Shown here one piece after another: positions 9,623 to 17,964 of a stretch of 39,295 bases of DNA. Origin of the DNA: Amnibacterium sp. (lineage in GTDB: Bacteria > Actinomycetota > Actinomycetes > Actinomycetales > Microbacteriaceae); assembly GCF_025463795.1 (NCBI RefSeq), contig NZ_JAODBE010000044.1, positions 1 through 39,295 of the forward strand, written 5' to 3'. The notes under the pieces are model-generated. The model was not told the origin of the DNA, made no database searches, and was given only the letters and a program-made list of their open reading frames with translations. How positions within the stretch are numbered: position 1 is the first letter of the stretch; each line of letters opens with the position of its first letter. Both the position numbers and the translations under genes were made by a program.

Positions 9623-10933
9623 ATGGCAGACACGAGCTCGGGGCGGTTCATCATGGATCGCCGAAGCATCGTCAAGGGACTCGGCCTCGGTGCCGTCGGT
9701 CTCATGAGCGCACCGGTCCTCGCCGCGTGCAGCACCGGCGGATCGGGCGGCGGCAGCTCGAGCGGCGGTGGCGGCGGCAGCGTGACGTTCGGCTCCAACG
9801 CATCGGACCCGGTCCCGAAGAAGGCCTACGCCGCCTTCGTGACGGCCTTCCAGAAGAAGTCGAAGGACACCGTCAAGGTCAACACGAGCGACCACAACAG
9901 CTTCCAGGACAAGATCAGCAACTACCTGCAGGGCTCCCCCGACGACGCCTTCACCTGGTTCGCCGGCTACCGGATGCGCTACTACGCCAAGAAGGGCCTC
10001 GTCGCGGACATCAGCGACGTGTGGAGCAAGATCGGCAGCAACTTCTCCGACGGGCTCAAGAAGGCCTCGACGGGCGACGACGGCAAGCAGTACTTCGTGC
10101 CGAACTACAACTACCCCTGGGGCTTCTTCTACCGGAAGTCGTTCTGGCAGCAGAACGGCTGGGCGGTCCCCGGCACCTTCGACGAGCTGGTGACGCTCGC
10201 CAAGAAGATGAAGGCGAAGGGCATCATCCCGATCGCCTTCACCGACAAGGACCAGTGGCCGGCGTGCGGCACGTTCGACTACCTGAACATGCGCATCAAC
10301 GGCTACCAGTTCCACGTCGACCTGTGCGCGCACAAGGAGGGCTGGGACACGCCCAAGGTCCAGGAGGTCTTCACCACCTGGAAAGAGCTGCTGCCGTACT
10401 ACGACCCGAGCGCCGCGGGCCTCACCTGGCAGGAGGGCGCCACCAAGCTCGGCAAGAAGCAGGCGGGCATGATGCTGCTCGGCTCGTTCATCACCCAGCA
10501 GTTCACCGACGCCGCCGTGCTGAACGACATCGACTTCTTCCCGTTCCCCTCCGTCAAGGTCGAGGGCACGGATGCGGTCGAGGCCCCGATCGACGGCCTG
10601 ATGCTGTCGAAGAAGGGCGGCCAGAACCAGGCGGCGAAGGACATGCTGGCGTTCATGGGTTCCGGTGCGGGCCAGGAGGCGTACTACGCCGTCGACAAGT
10701 CGAACATCATGACGGCGAAGGACGCGGACACGTCCGGGTACAGCGCCTTCACCAAGAAGCTGTCCGATGTCATCGCCGGTGCGAAGAACATCAGCCAGTT
10801 CTTCGACCGCGACGCCCTTCCCGCCATGGCGAGCAACGTGCTCGAGCCCGCGATGCTGAACTTCATCAAGGGCGGGGCCGTCAACCTGAAGAACATCGAG
10901 TCGCAGGCCAAGACGCTGTACGCGCAGCAGTAG
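9623..10933 (+). CDS. Carbohydrate ABC transporter substrate-binding lipoprotein
   Basis: Extracellular solute-binding protein of the sugar (CUT1) importer class, 436 aa. The N-terminus is a Tat-type lipoprotein signal: Arg13-Arg14 in DRRSIVKGL, a hydrophobic stretch, and the lipobox LAAC with Cys36. A Gly/Ser-rich linker of about 15 residues precedes the mature domain. The bilobed fold is suggested by PVPKKAYAAFVTAFQKKS, VPNYNYPWGFFYRKSFWQ and PGTFDELVTLAKKMKAKGI. The chosen start is ATG 9623 after GAAGGAGTGG; an in-frame GTG at 9515 lies within the operator and is rejected. Two permease genes follow after 16 bp and then 4 bp. The ligand is likely an alpha- or beta-galactoside, judged from the downstream hydrolases. 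Confidence 0.92.
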   Translation: MADTSSGRFIMDRRSIVKGLGLGAVGLMSAPVLAACSTGGSGGGSSSGGGGGSVTFGSNASDPVPKKAYAAFVTAFQKKSKDTVKVNTSDHNSFQDKISNYLQGSPDDAFTWFAGYRMRYYAKKGLVADISDVWSKIGSNFSDGLKKASTGDDGKQYFVPNYNYPWGFFYRKSFWQQNGWAVPGTFDELVTLAKKMKAKGIIPIAFTDKDQWPACGTFDYLNMRINGYQFHVDLCAHKEGWDTPKVQEVFTTWKELLPYYDPSAAGLTWQEGATKLGKKQAGMMLLGSFITQQFTDAAVLNDIDFFPFPSVKVEGTDAVEAPIDGLMLSKKGGQNQAAKDMLAFMGSGAGQEAYYAVDKSNIMTAKDADTSGYSAFTKKLSDVIAGAKNISQFFDRDALPAMASNVLEPAMLNFIKGGAVNLKNIESQAKTLYAQQ

Positions 10934-10949
10934 GCCCGGACGTCCCACC

Positions 10950-11909
10950 ATGTCCGCTCCGCTCGTCGCACTCGGCGACACCGAGGCCGGGTCGGGGGTT
11001 CGTCCCCCGGCCCGGCGTCGGCGCCTGCGCCAGCTCACGACCCGCGATCGCGTCGTCCTCGGCGTGATGATCGCGATCCCGACGCTCATCCAGGCGGTGT
11101 TCGTCTGGATCCCGACCCTGGCATCGATCGGCCTGTCGTTCGCCAAGTGGGACGGCCTCGCGCTGTCGTCGATCCAGGGCAACGGCATCACGAACTACCG
11201 GTTCGTGTTCGCCGAGTCGCCGCAGTTCTGGCCCGCCGTGCTGCACAACGTCGCGTGGCTCGCGTTCCTCGCGGTGATCGGTACCCCGCTCGGGTTGCTG
11301 CTCGCGGTGCTGCTCGATCAGAAGATCCGCGGCACCCGCATCTACCAGACGATCTTCTTCATGCCGGTGATGCTCTCGCTGGCGCTCATCGGGATCATCT
11401 GGGAGCTCGTCTACTCCCAGGACAACGGCCTGCTCAACTACCTGCTCGGCACCTCGGGCACGTCGCGCGCGGTCGACTGGTTCGGCAACTCGAGCGTGAA
11501 CCTCTGGGCGGCGCTCGTCGCGGCCACCTGGCGGCACGCCGGCTACATCATGATCCTGTACCTGGCGGGACTGAAGGGCGTGGATCCGTCCCTGCGTGAG
11601 GCGGCGTCGCTCGACGGGGCCGGCGCCCGGCAGACCTTCTTCCGCGTCGTCTTCCCGGCGATGGCGCCGACGAACGTGATCATCGTCGTGATCACCGTGA
11701 TCGAGTCGCTGCGCGCGTTCGACATCGTCTACGTCATCAATCACGGCACGAACGGCCTGGAGCTGCTCTCCGTGCTCGTGGTGCAGTACCTCGTCGGCGA
11801 GACGCAGGTCATCGGCATCGGATCCGCGTTCGCGGTGGTGCTGCTCGTGATCTCGCTGGTGCCGATCGTGCTCTACCTGTCTCGCACGTTCAGCACGAAG
11901 GAGCGGTGA
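10950..11909 (+). CDS. Sugar ABC transporter permease (MalF/UgpA type)
   Basis: A 319-aa integral membrane subunit. Six main hydrophobic segments follow a basic N-terminus (PARRRRLRQL). The cytoplasmic EAA loop that contacts the ATPase is REAASLDGAGARQTFFRVVF near residues 215-235. The gene lies 16 bp after the binding protein and 4 bp before the second permease. It pairs with that permease to form the channel. No ATPase gene is present in the operon, so a shared MsiK-like ATPase elsewhere is expected; that is inferred from how actinobacterial CUT1 systems usually work. Confidence 0.93.
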   Translation: MSAPLVALGDTEAGSGVRPPARRRRLRQLTTRDRVVLGVMIAIPTLIQAVFVWIPTLASIGLSFAKWDGLALSSIQGNGITNYRFVFAESPQFWPAVLHNVAWLAFLAVIGTPLGLLLAVLLDQKIRGTRIYQTIFFMPVMLSLALIGIIWELVYSQDNGLLNYLLGTSGTSRAVDWFGNSSVNLWAALVAATWRHAGYIMILYLAGLKGVDPSLREAASLDGAGARQTFFRVVFPAMAPTNVIIVVITVIESLRAFDIVYVINHGTNGLELLSVLVVQYLVGETQVIGIGSAFAVVLLVISLVPIVLYLSRTFSTKER

Positions 11910-11913
11910 GCCC

Positions 11914-12849
11914 ATGACCAGCACCACCTCTACCGCCACCGCCGCGCGGCCGAAGGACGGCGTCCGGGACTCCGCGGTCGCCCGCTCGCGCTCGAAGCGC
12001 GGCGGGAACTTCTGGGCGACCTACCTGTTCCTCACGGTGATGGCGGTCATCTGGCTGATCCCGCTCCTGTGGGCCGTGTACACATCGCTGCGGCCGAAGG
12101 CCGACACCGACAAGTACGGCTACTTCAGCATCGCCGGGCACTTCGACCTCGGGAACTACCTGCAGGCGTGGACCCAGGGCGGGTTCCTCAACTACTTCGG
12201 GAACTCGGTGCTCATCACCATCCCGACGGTGATCCTCACCCTGCTGTTCGCCTCGATGATGGCGTTCGCGGTGAGCCGCTTCTCGTGGCGGTTCAACGTG
12301 ACGCTGCTCATCATGTTCACGGCCGGCAACCTGCTGCCCCCGCAGGTGCTGGCGACGCCGCTGTTCGAGATGTTCAAGCTCGTGCAGCTGCCGTACTGGC
12401 TGTCGGACTCGGGCACGATGCTGAACCAGCTGTTCAGCGTCGTGGCGGCGAACACCGCGTTCCAGATCGGCTTCTGCACGTTCGTGCTGTCGAACTACAT
12501 GAAGGCGATCCCGATCGAGCTCTCCGAGGCGGCGCGGGTCGACGGCGCGGGTGTCTGGACGCAGTACTGGGGAATCATCATGCCGCTGACGCGCCCGGCA
12601 CTCGCCGCGCTCGGCACGCTCGAGGTCATCTTCATCTACAACGACTACTTCTGGCCGCTGATCCTCATCCAGTCCGGCAACCGCCTGCCGATCACGACGG
12701 CGATCAACAACCTGCAGGGCGAGTTCCTCTCGAACTACAACCTGCTCGCGGCGGGGGCGGTCATCACGGTGATCCCCACGCTGGTCATCTATCTGGCGCT
12801 GCAGCGCCAGTTCATCGCGGGGCTCACACTGGGCGCCAACAAGGGGTGA
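11914..12849 (+). CDS. Sugar ABC transporter permease (MalG/UgpE type)
   Basis: Second channel subunit, 311 aa. After a polar N-terminus of about 35 residues there are six hydrophobic segments. The EAA loop is SEAARVDGAGVWTQYWGIIM near residues 205-225, and the C-terminus FIAGLTLGANKG is typical for this family. It starts at ATG 11914, 4 bp after the stop of the first permease. A strong hairpin (12860-12891) separates it from the alpha-galactosidase gene, possibly lowering or adjusting expression of the downstream enzymes relative to the transporter. Confidence 0.93.
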   Translation: MTSTTSTATAARPKDGVRDSAVARSRSKRGGNFWATYLFLTVMAVIWLIPLLWAVYTSLRPKADTDKYGYFSIAGHFDLGNYLQAWTQGGFLNYFGNSVLITIPTVILTLLFASMMAFAVSRFSWRFNVTLLIMFTAGNLLPPQVLATPLFEMFKLVQLPYWLSDSGTMLNQLFSVVAANTAFQIGFCTFVLSNYMKAIPIELSEAARVDGAGVWTQYWGIIMPLTRPALAALGTLEVIFIYNDYFWPLILIQSGNRLPITTAINNLQGEFLSNYNLLAAGAVITVIPTLVIYLALQRQFIAGLTLGANKG

Positions 12850-12859
12850 CCGAGGATGG

Positions 12860-12891
12860 TGCGGCGGGGGACCGGACGGTGCCCCGCCGCA
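12860..12891 (+). promoter_or_regulatory. Intercistronic hairpin between permease and alpha-galactosidase genes
   Basis: The stem TGCGGCGGGG/CCCCGCCGCA has 10 perfect pairs around a 12-nt loop. It lies 10 bp after the permease stop and 38 bp before the next ATG, with no U-tract. It may be a partial terminator or an mRNA-processing or stability element that separates transporter and enzyme expression. Confidence 0.5.
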
Positions 12892-12928
12892 GCCGTGTCC
12901 GCGCGCAACCGCATCCGGGAGGAACCCC

Positions 12929-15028
12929 ATGCCCGCACTGCACCGCATCACCGGCGGCGGCGTCGCACTGCTCGTCGACACGACCGGGGACGACCCGGTC
13001 GTCGTCCACTGGGGGGCGGATCCCGGCGCCGGCGAGGTCGACCCGGCGCTGCTGACGCCCGCCGTCGCGCACTCGATGTTCGACGAGCCGATCCGGCCGA
13101 GCCTCCTGCCGCAGCTCGCCCGCGGCTGGCGCGGCCGCCCGGCGCTGCGGGGGAGCCGGTCGGGCCGCGACTTCTCGCCGCGCCTCGTGCTCACGGGCAG
13201 CGACGGCGACGGGGCGACCATGACCCTCCGGCTCGCGGATCCGGAAGCGGGGCTCGAAGCCCACCTCACCCTCGCGCTCGCCCCGTCCGGGCTGCTCCTC
13301 GTCGACTCGACGGTGCGCAACACCGGCGACTCGCCGTACTCGCTCCAGCAGGCGGACGTCGTGCTGCCGGTGCCGGCGCAGGCGTCGGAGTCCCTCGACA
13401 CGACCGGTCGGTGGATCCGCGAGAAGCATCCGCAGCGCCGGCCCATCCAGCAGGGCACCTGGGTGCGCAGCGGCCGGCACGGCCGCACCGGGCACGACGC
13501 CCCCGTCGTCATCGCCGCCGGGACCGCGGGCTTCGGCTGGCGTCACGGCGAGGTGTGGGCGCTGCACCTCGGCTGGAGCGGCGACCACGAGTCCTACGTC
13601 GAGCGCACCGCGGGCGGTGACACGGTGCTCGGCGCGGGCGAGCTGCTGAAGCCGGGCGAGGTCCTGCTCGCGCCCGGGGAGGAGTACCGCGCCCCGACCG
13701 TCTACGCCGCGTACTCGGCGGCCGGCCTCGACGGCGTCAGCGCCCGGTTCCACGACTGGATGCGGGCCAGGCCGTCCCATCCGTCGACGCCGCGTCCGGT
13801 CGTGCTGAACACGTGGGAGGCGGTGTACTTCGCCCACGACCTCGACACCCTGAAGGAGCTCGCCGACACCGCGGCCGCCGTCGGCGTCGAACGGTTCGTG
13901 CTCGACGACGGGTGGTTCAAGGGCCGCCGCCACGACCGCGCCGGGCTCGGCGACTGGCTCGTCGACGAGACGGTCTGGCCCGGCGGGCTCACGCCGCTGA
14001 TCGATCACGTGAAGGGTCTCGGCATGCAGTTCGGCCTCTGGGTCGAGCCGGAGATGATCAACGAGGACTCCGACCTCGCCCGGGAGCACCCGGACTGGAT
14101 CTCGAAGCCCGGGCGCCGCATGCCCGTCGAGTGGCGGCACCAGCAGGTCGTCGACCTCGCGAACCCCGAAGCGTGGCAGCACATCCTCGACGCGCTCGAC
14201 GCGATCCTCACCGAGAACGCGATCGACTACCTGAAGTGGGACGAGAACCGCGACCAGCTCGAGCTCGGGCACGACGGGGCGGCCTCGACCCATGCGCAGA
14301 CCCTCGCCGTCTACCGCCTCCTCGACGAGCTGCGCCGGCGGCATCCGCAGGTGGAGATCGAGAGCTGCTCATCGGGGGGCGCGCGCGTCGACCTCGGGAT
14401 CCTCGCCCGCACCGACCGGCTCTGGGCGTCGGACACGAACGACGCCCTGGAGCGGCAGACGATCCAGCGGTGGACGGAGCTGCTCGTGCCGCCGGAGCTC
14501 GTCGGCGCCCACGTGGGCCCGACCGAGTCACACAGCACCGGCCGGGTGCACGACCTCGGCTTCCGCGCGATCACGGCGATGTTCGGGCACTTCGGCATCG
14601 AGTGGGACATCCGCCAGGCGTCGGACGACGACCGCGACCGGCTGGCCGCGGCGATCGTGGTCTACAAGGCGCAGCGCGACCTGATCGCGTCGGGCCGGAT
14701 GGTGCGCTCGGACTCTCCCGACCCCGCCGTGCAGGTCACCGGTGTGGTCGCGCAGGACGGTTCCCGGGCCCTCTTCTCGATCGCCGCGCTCGCCACCAGC
14801 GCGAACGAGGTGCCGCTGCCGGTGCGGTTCGACGGCCTGGACCCCGAGCGCGCCTATCGCGTGGTGCTTGCGCTGCCACCCGGCCCGCACGCGTTCAACC
14901 AGCGGGCCGGTGTGGCCTGGACCGGCGCCTCGCCGGTCGTGCCGGGCGGCGTCCTCACCGAGCTCGGCCTGCCGTTGCCGGTCCTGAACCCGGAGCAGGC
15001 GCTCCTCGTGACCCTCACCGCCGTATGA
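12929..15028 (+). CDS. GH36 alpha-galactosidase
   Basis: Hydrolyses terminal alpha-linked galactose from oligosaccharides such as melibiose or raffinose in the cytoplasm (no signal peptide). The 699-aa length fits bacterial GH36. The N-terminal beta-supersandwich (about 1-290) is followed by a TIM barrel with FVLDDGWFKGRR, GLWVEPEMINEDSDL and YLKWDENRD, where Asp438 is the expected nucleophile. Next come SCSSGGARVDLG and WASDTNDALERQ, with Asp502 the expected acid/base. The C-terminal beta domain ends in NPEQALLVTL. ATG 12929 is preceded by GGGAGGAACCCC. The next gene overlaps its stop codon. Residue roles are assigned from family knowledge. Confidence 0.93.
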   Translation: MPALHRITGGGVALLVDTTGDDPVVVHWGADPGAGEVDPALLTPAVAHSMFDEPIRPSLLPQLARGWRGRPALRGSRSGRDFSPRLVLTGSDGDGATMTLRLADPEAGLEAHLTLALAPSGLLLVDSTVRNTGDSPYSLQQADVVLPVPAQASESLDTTGRWIREKHPQRRPIQQGTWVRSGRHGRTGHDAPVVIAAGTAGFGWRHGEVWALHLGWSGDHESYVERTAGGDTVLGAGELLKPGEVLLAPGEEYRAPTVYAAYSAAGLDGVSARFHDWMRARPSHPSTPRPVVLNTWEAVYFAHDLDTLKELADTAAAVGVERFVLDDGWFKGRRHDRAGLGDWLVDETVWPGGLTPLIDHVKGLGMQFGLWVEPEMINEDSDLAREHPDWISKPGRRMPVEWRHQQVVDLANPEAWQHILDALDAILTENAIDYLKWDENRDQLELGHDGAASTHAQTLAVYRLLDELRRRHPQVEIESCSSGGARVDLGILARTDRLWASDTNDALERQTIQRWTELLVPPELVGAHVGPTESHSTGRVHDLGFRAITAMFGHFGIEWDIRQASDDDRDRLAAAIVVYKAQRDLIASGRMVRSDSPDPAVQVTGVVAQDGSRALFSIAALATSANEVPLPVRFDGLDPERAYRVVLALPPGPHAFNQRAGVAWTGASPVVPGGVLTELGLPLPVLNPEQALLVTLTAV

Positions 15029-17910
15029 CCGGAGGAACCGTGCCTGAGACCACCGAGATCGTCGAGACCACCGAGATCGTCGGGACCGGAGCCCTCCCGC
15101 CGCGCGCCCGCTTCACGACCGACGCCCCCGTGCGCTCCCTGAACGGATCGTGGCGGTTCCTGCTGTCGCCGTCCGTCGCCGAGGCCCCGACCGGGATCGA
15201 GGACGTGGGCTTCGACGACAGCGAGTGGGGCTCGATCGCGGTGCCGTCGAGCTGGCCGATGGCCGGCCACGGCGCGCCCGCCTACACGAACACCGTCTTC
15301 CCCTTCCCGGTGGACCCACCGCATCCCCCGGACGAGAACCCGGTCGGGGACTTCCGCCGCCGCTTCGAGTGGGACGGCGGCCCGGCCGTGCTGCGCCTCG
15401 ACGGCGTCGACAACGCCGGCGAGGTGTGGCTGAACGGGACGCGCCTCGGGACGACCCGCGGCAGCCGGCTCGTGCACGAGTTCGACGCGACGGATGCGCT
15501 CGTCGCCGGCGAGAACCTGCTGGTGCTGCGCGTCACGCAGTGGTCGGCGACGAGCTACCTCGAGGACCAGGACATGTGGTGGCTGCCCGGGGTGTTCCGG
15601 GACGTCACGCTGCAGGCCGCGCCCGCCGGCGGCATCCTCGACGTCGTCGTGCACGCCGCCTGGGCCGACGGCGCCGGACTGCTCCGCATCGAGGCCGTCA
15701 CCCGCGACGGTGCGGCGGCCACCGTGTCGGTGCCCTCGCTCGGCCTGGACGGGCTGCCCGTCGGATCGGAGCACCGGCTCGACGGCGTCCCGCCGTGGAC
15801 GGCCGAGACCCCCGGCCTCCTCGACGTCGTCGTGCGCACGTCCGCCGAGACCGCGACCCTGCGGGTCGGCTTCCGCACGATCACGATCGAGGACGCGCAG
15901 CTCAAGGTGAACGGCCGGCGGATCCGCTTCCGCGGCGTGAACCGGCACGAGCACCATCCCGACCTCGGCCGCGTGATCCCGGCGGAGGTCGTGCGGCGCG
16001 AGCTGCTGCTCATGAAGCAGCACAACGTGAACGCGATCCGCACCTCCCACTACCCGCCGCATCCCGACCTGCCCGGCCTCGCCGACGAGCTCGGCTTCTA
16101 CCTGATCGACGAGTGCGACCTCGAGACCCACGGCTTCGTGCACGTCGGCTGGCGCGGGAACCCGAGCGACGACGCCGACTGGGAGCCGGCCTACCTGGAC
16201 CGGATGCGGCGCACCGTCTCGCGCGACCGCAACCATCCGAGCGTGATCCTCTGGTCGCTCGGCAACGAGGCCGGCACGGGCCGGAACCTCGAGGCGTCCG
16301 CGCGGCTCGCCCACGAGCTCGACCCCTCGCGGCCGGTGCACTACGAGGGTGACTGGTCGAGCCGGTACGTCGACGTCTACTCGCGGATGTACGCGCATCA
16401 GGACGAGGTCGACGCGATCGGGCGTCAGGCCGAGGAGCCCCTGCCGGATCCGGCGGCCGACGCCCATCGGCGAGCGCTCCCGTTCCTGCAGTGCGAGTAC
16501 ATCCACGCCATGGGGAACGGACCGGGCGGGATCGACGAGTACGAGGCGAGCTTCCGTCGCCACCCCCGCACCCAGGGCGGATTCGTGTGGGAGTGGCTCG
16601 AGCACGGCATCCGCCGCACGACGCCCGACGGCCGCACCTGGTTCGCCTACGGCGGCGACTTCGGCGAGCCGCTGCACGACGGCAACTTCGTGGCCGACGG
16701 GCTGGTGGACGCCGACCGCAGGCCGCGCCCCGGCCTCGCCGACGTGAAGAAGGCTTACGAACCCGTGTTCCTCACGGTGACGGACGACCGATCGGCGGTG
16801 CGGATCGAGAACGCGTTCGACTTCCGCGGGCTCGACGGCCTCGCCCTCGAGTGGTCGGTGGACGACGGTGCCCGCCGCACGCTGCCGCTGCCCGAGGTGG
16901 CCCCGCACACGACCGCCGAGGTGGCGCTTCCGGCCGACGCCGCCGGCGGCGGGGTGCTCACCGTGCGGCTGCTGCTCGGCGAGGCGACCGCCTGGGCGGA
17001 TGCCGGCCACGAGGTCTCGTGGGCGCAGACCGGCGCGCTCCCCGTGGAGCCTGCTCCGGAGCCGCGCGCCGCGCCCGAGGTGGACGGGCGTCGGCTGACG
17101 CTCGGTCCGGCCGAGTTCGACGCGGTCACGGGACGCCTCGCCGCCATCGGCGGCGTGGCGGTGCCCGGGCCGGAGCTCGCGCTCTGGCGCGCACCGACCG
17201 ACAACGACCGCGGCGTCGCCAAGGAGCGCGAGGGCCTGCTCTCCGACGCCGACGGCTGGCACCGGGAGGGCCTGCACCGGCTGCGTCGCCGCGTCGTCTC
17301 CGTGACGCCGACGGACGCCGGCCTCGAGGTGGTCACCCGGGTCGGCCCCGCTGCGACGGACGCGCACGTGGTCGTCACCGAGCGCTGGACCTCGGACGGG
17401 CAGGCCGTCGGCCTCGACGTCGCGGTGGAGCCGCAGGGGGAATGGCCGTTCGGCTGGGCCCGGGTGGGCCTCGAGTTCGCGCTGCCGTTCCGGCCCGAGG
17501 GGATCGCGTGGGACGGGTACGGGCCCGCGCAGCGCTATCCGGACACGGGCGGCTCGCAGCGCCTGGGGCGCTGGTCGGTCGCGGACGTGGTCGACCTGCA
17601 CACCGACTACGTGCGGCCGCAGGAGAACGGCTCGCGGGCCGGCTGCACGCGGCTGGACGTCGGAGCAGCCGGCGCGGGCTTCACCGTCACCGGTGAGGGA
17701 TTCCGCTTCACGGCCAGCCCGTGGACCTCCGCGGAGCTGGCGGCCGCCACGCATCCGACCGAGCTCCCCGACCCCGGGGACCGCTGCCGCCTCGTGATCG
17801 ATCTCGCCGAGCACGGGATCGGCACGGCCTCGTGCGGCCCCGGCGTGCTGCCCGCCTATCGCCTGGACGCCCGCACGGTGACGGGGAGGATCACGATCCG
17901 GCCCCGCTGA
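15025..17910 (+). CDS. GH2 beta-galactosidase (LacZ type)
   Basis: Cleaves terminal beta-galactosides such as lactose; 961 aa, slightly shorter than E. coli LacZ. Domain order is the N-terminal galactose-binding domain (RSLNGSWRF, DMWWLPGVFRDV), an immunoglobulin-like domain, then the TIM barrel with GVNRHEHHPDLG and IRTSHYPPHP. The acid/base is Glu415 in LWSLGNEAGTG and the nucleophile is Glu491 in QCEYIHAMGN. The C-terminal Bgal_small_N-like domain contains APTDNDRG and the typical GYGPAQRYPDT. ATG 15025 overlaps the alpha-galactosidase stop (ATGA). A GTG at 15040 after GGAGGA is the alternative start. The N-terminus carries a perfect 18-bp tandem duplication, giving ETTEIVETTEIV. The protein is probably cytoplasmic. 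Confidence 0.93.
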   Translation: MTGGTVPETTEIVETTEIVGTGALPPRARFTTDAPVRSLNGSWRFLLSPSVAEAPTGIEDVGFDDSEWGSIAVPSSWPMAGHGAPAYTNTVFPFPVDPPHPPDENPVGDFRRRFEWDGGPAVLRLDGVDNAGEVWLNGTRLGTTRGSRLVHEFDATDALVAGENLLVLRVTQWSATSYLEDQDMWWLPGVFRDVTLQAAPAGGILDVVVHAAWADGAGLLRIEAVTRDGAAATVSVPSLGLDGLPVGSEHRLDGVPPWTAETPGLLDVVVRTSAETATLRVGFRTITIEDAQLKVNGRRIRFRGVNRHEHHPDLGRVIPAEVVRRELLLMKQHNVNAIRTSHYPPHPDLPGLADELGFYLIDECDLETHGFVHVGWRGNPSDDADWEPAYLDRMRRTVSRDRNHPSVILWSLGNEAGTGRNLEASARLAHELDPSRPVHYEGDWSSRYVDVYSRMYAHQDEVDAIGRQAEEPLPDPAADAHRRALPFLQCEYIHAMGNGPGGIDEYEASFRRHPRTQGGFVWEWLEHGIRRTTPDGRTWFAYGGDFGEPLHDGNFVADGLVDADRRPRPGLADVKKAYEPVFLTVTDDRSAVRIENAFDFRGLDGLALEWSVDDGARRTLPLPEVAPHTTAEVALPADAAGGGVLTVRLLLGEATAWADAGHEVSWAQTGALPVEPAPEPRAAPEVDGRRLTLGPAEFDAVTGRLAAIGGVAVPGPELALWRAPTDNDRGVAKEREGLLSDADGWHREGLHRLRRRVVSVTPTDAGLEVVTRVGPAATDAHVVVTERWTSDGQAVGLDVAVEPQGEWPFGWARVGLEFALPFRPEGIAWDGYGPAQRYPDTGGSQRLGRWSVADVVDLHTDYVRPQENGSRAGCTRLDVGAAGAGFTVTGEGFRFTASPWTSAELAAATHPTELPDPGDRCRLVIDLAEHGIGTASCGPGVLPAYRLDARTVTGRITIRPR
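15046..15081 (+). repeat. Perfect 18-bp tandem duplication in the GH2 N-terminus
   Basis: GAGACCACCGAGATCGTC occurs twice in direct tandem (15046-15063 and 15064-15081), encoding ETTEIV twice before the conserved domain. It is in frame, so the protein stays intact. It could be a slippage-prone site that varies between strains. Confidence 0.8.
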
Positions 17911-17964
17911 CCGGGCCCCTGCACGGACGCACGGTGGGCCTCCGGGCCTCCGCGGTCGGGTGCC

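Noticed and set aside
13813-15024. Upstream in-frame extension of the GH2 reading frame through the alpha-galactosidase gene
   Set aside because: The extension is Arg-rich shadow sequence. GH2 conservation begins after 15025, where ATG overlaps the preceding stop.
14854-17814. Very long minus-strand open frame opposite the beta-galactosidase
   Set aside because: Composition is that of an antisense shadow, while the plus strand has a full set of GH2 motifs.
17911-17964. Terminator between the beta-galactosidase and glycosyltransferase genes
   Set aside because: Only a 5-bp GGCCC/GGGCC pairing and a GGGCCTCC direct repeat were found, too weak to annotate.
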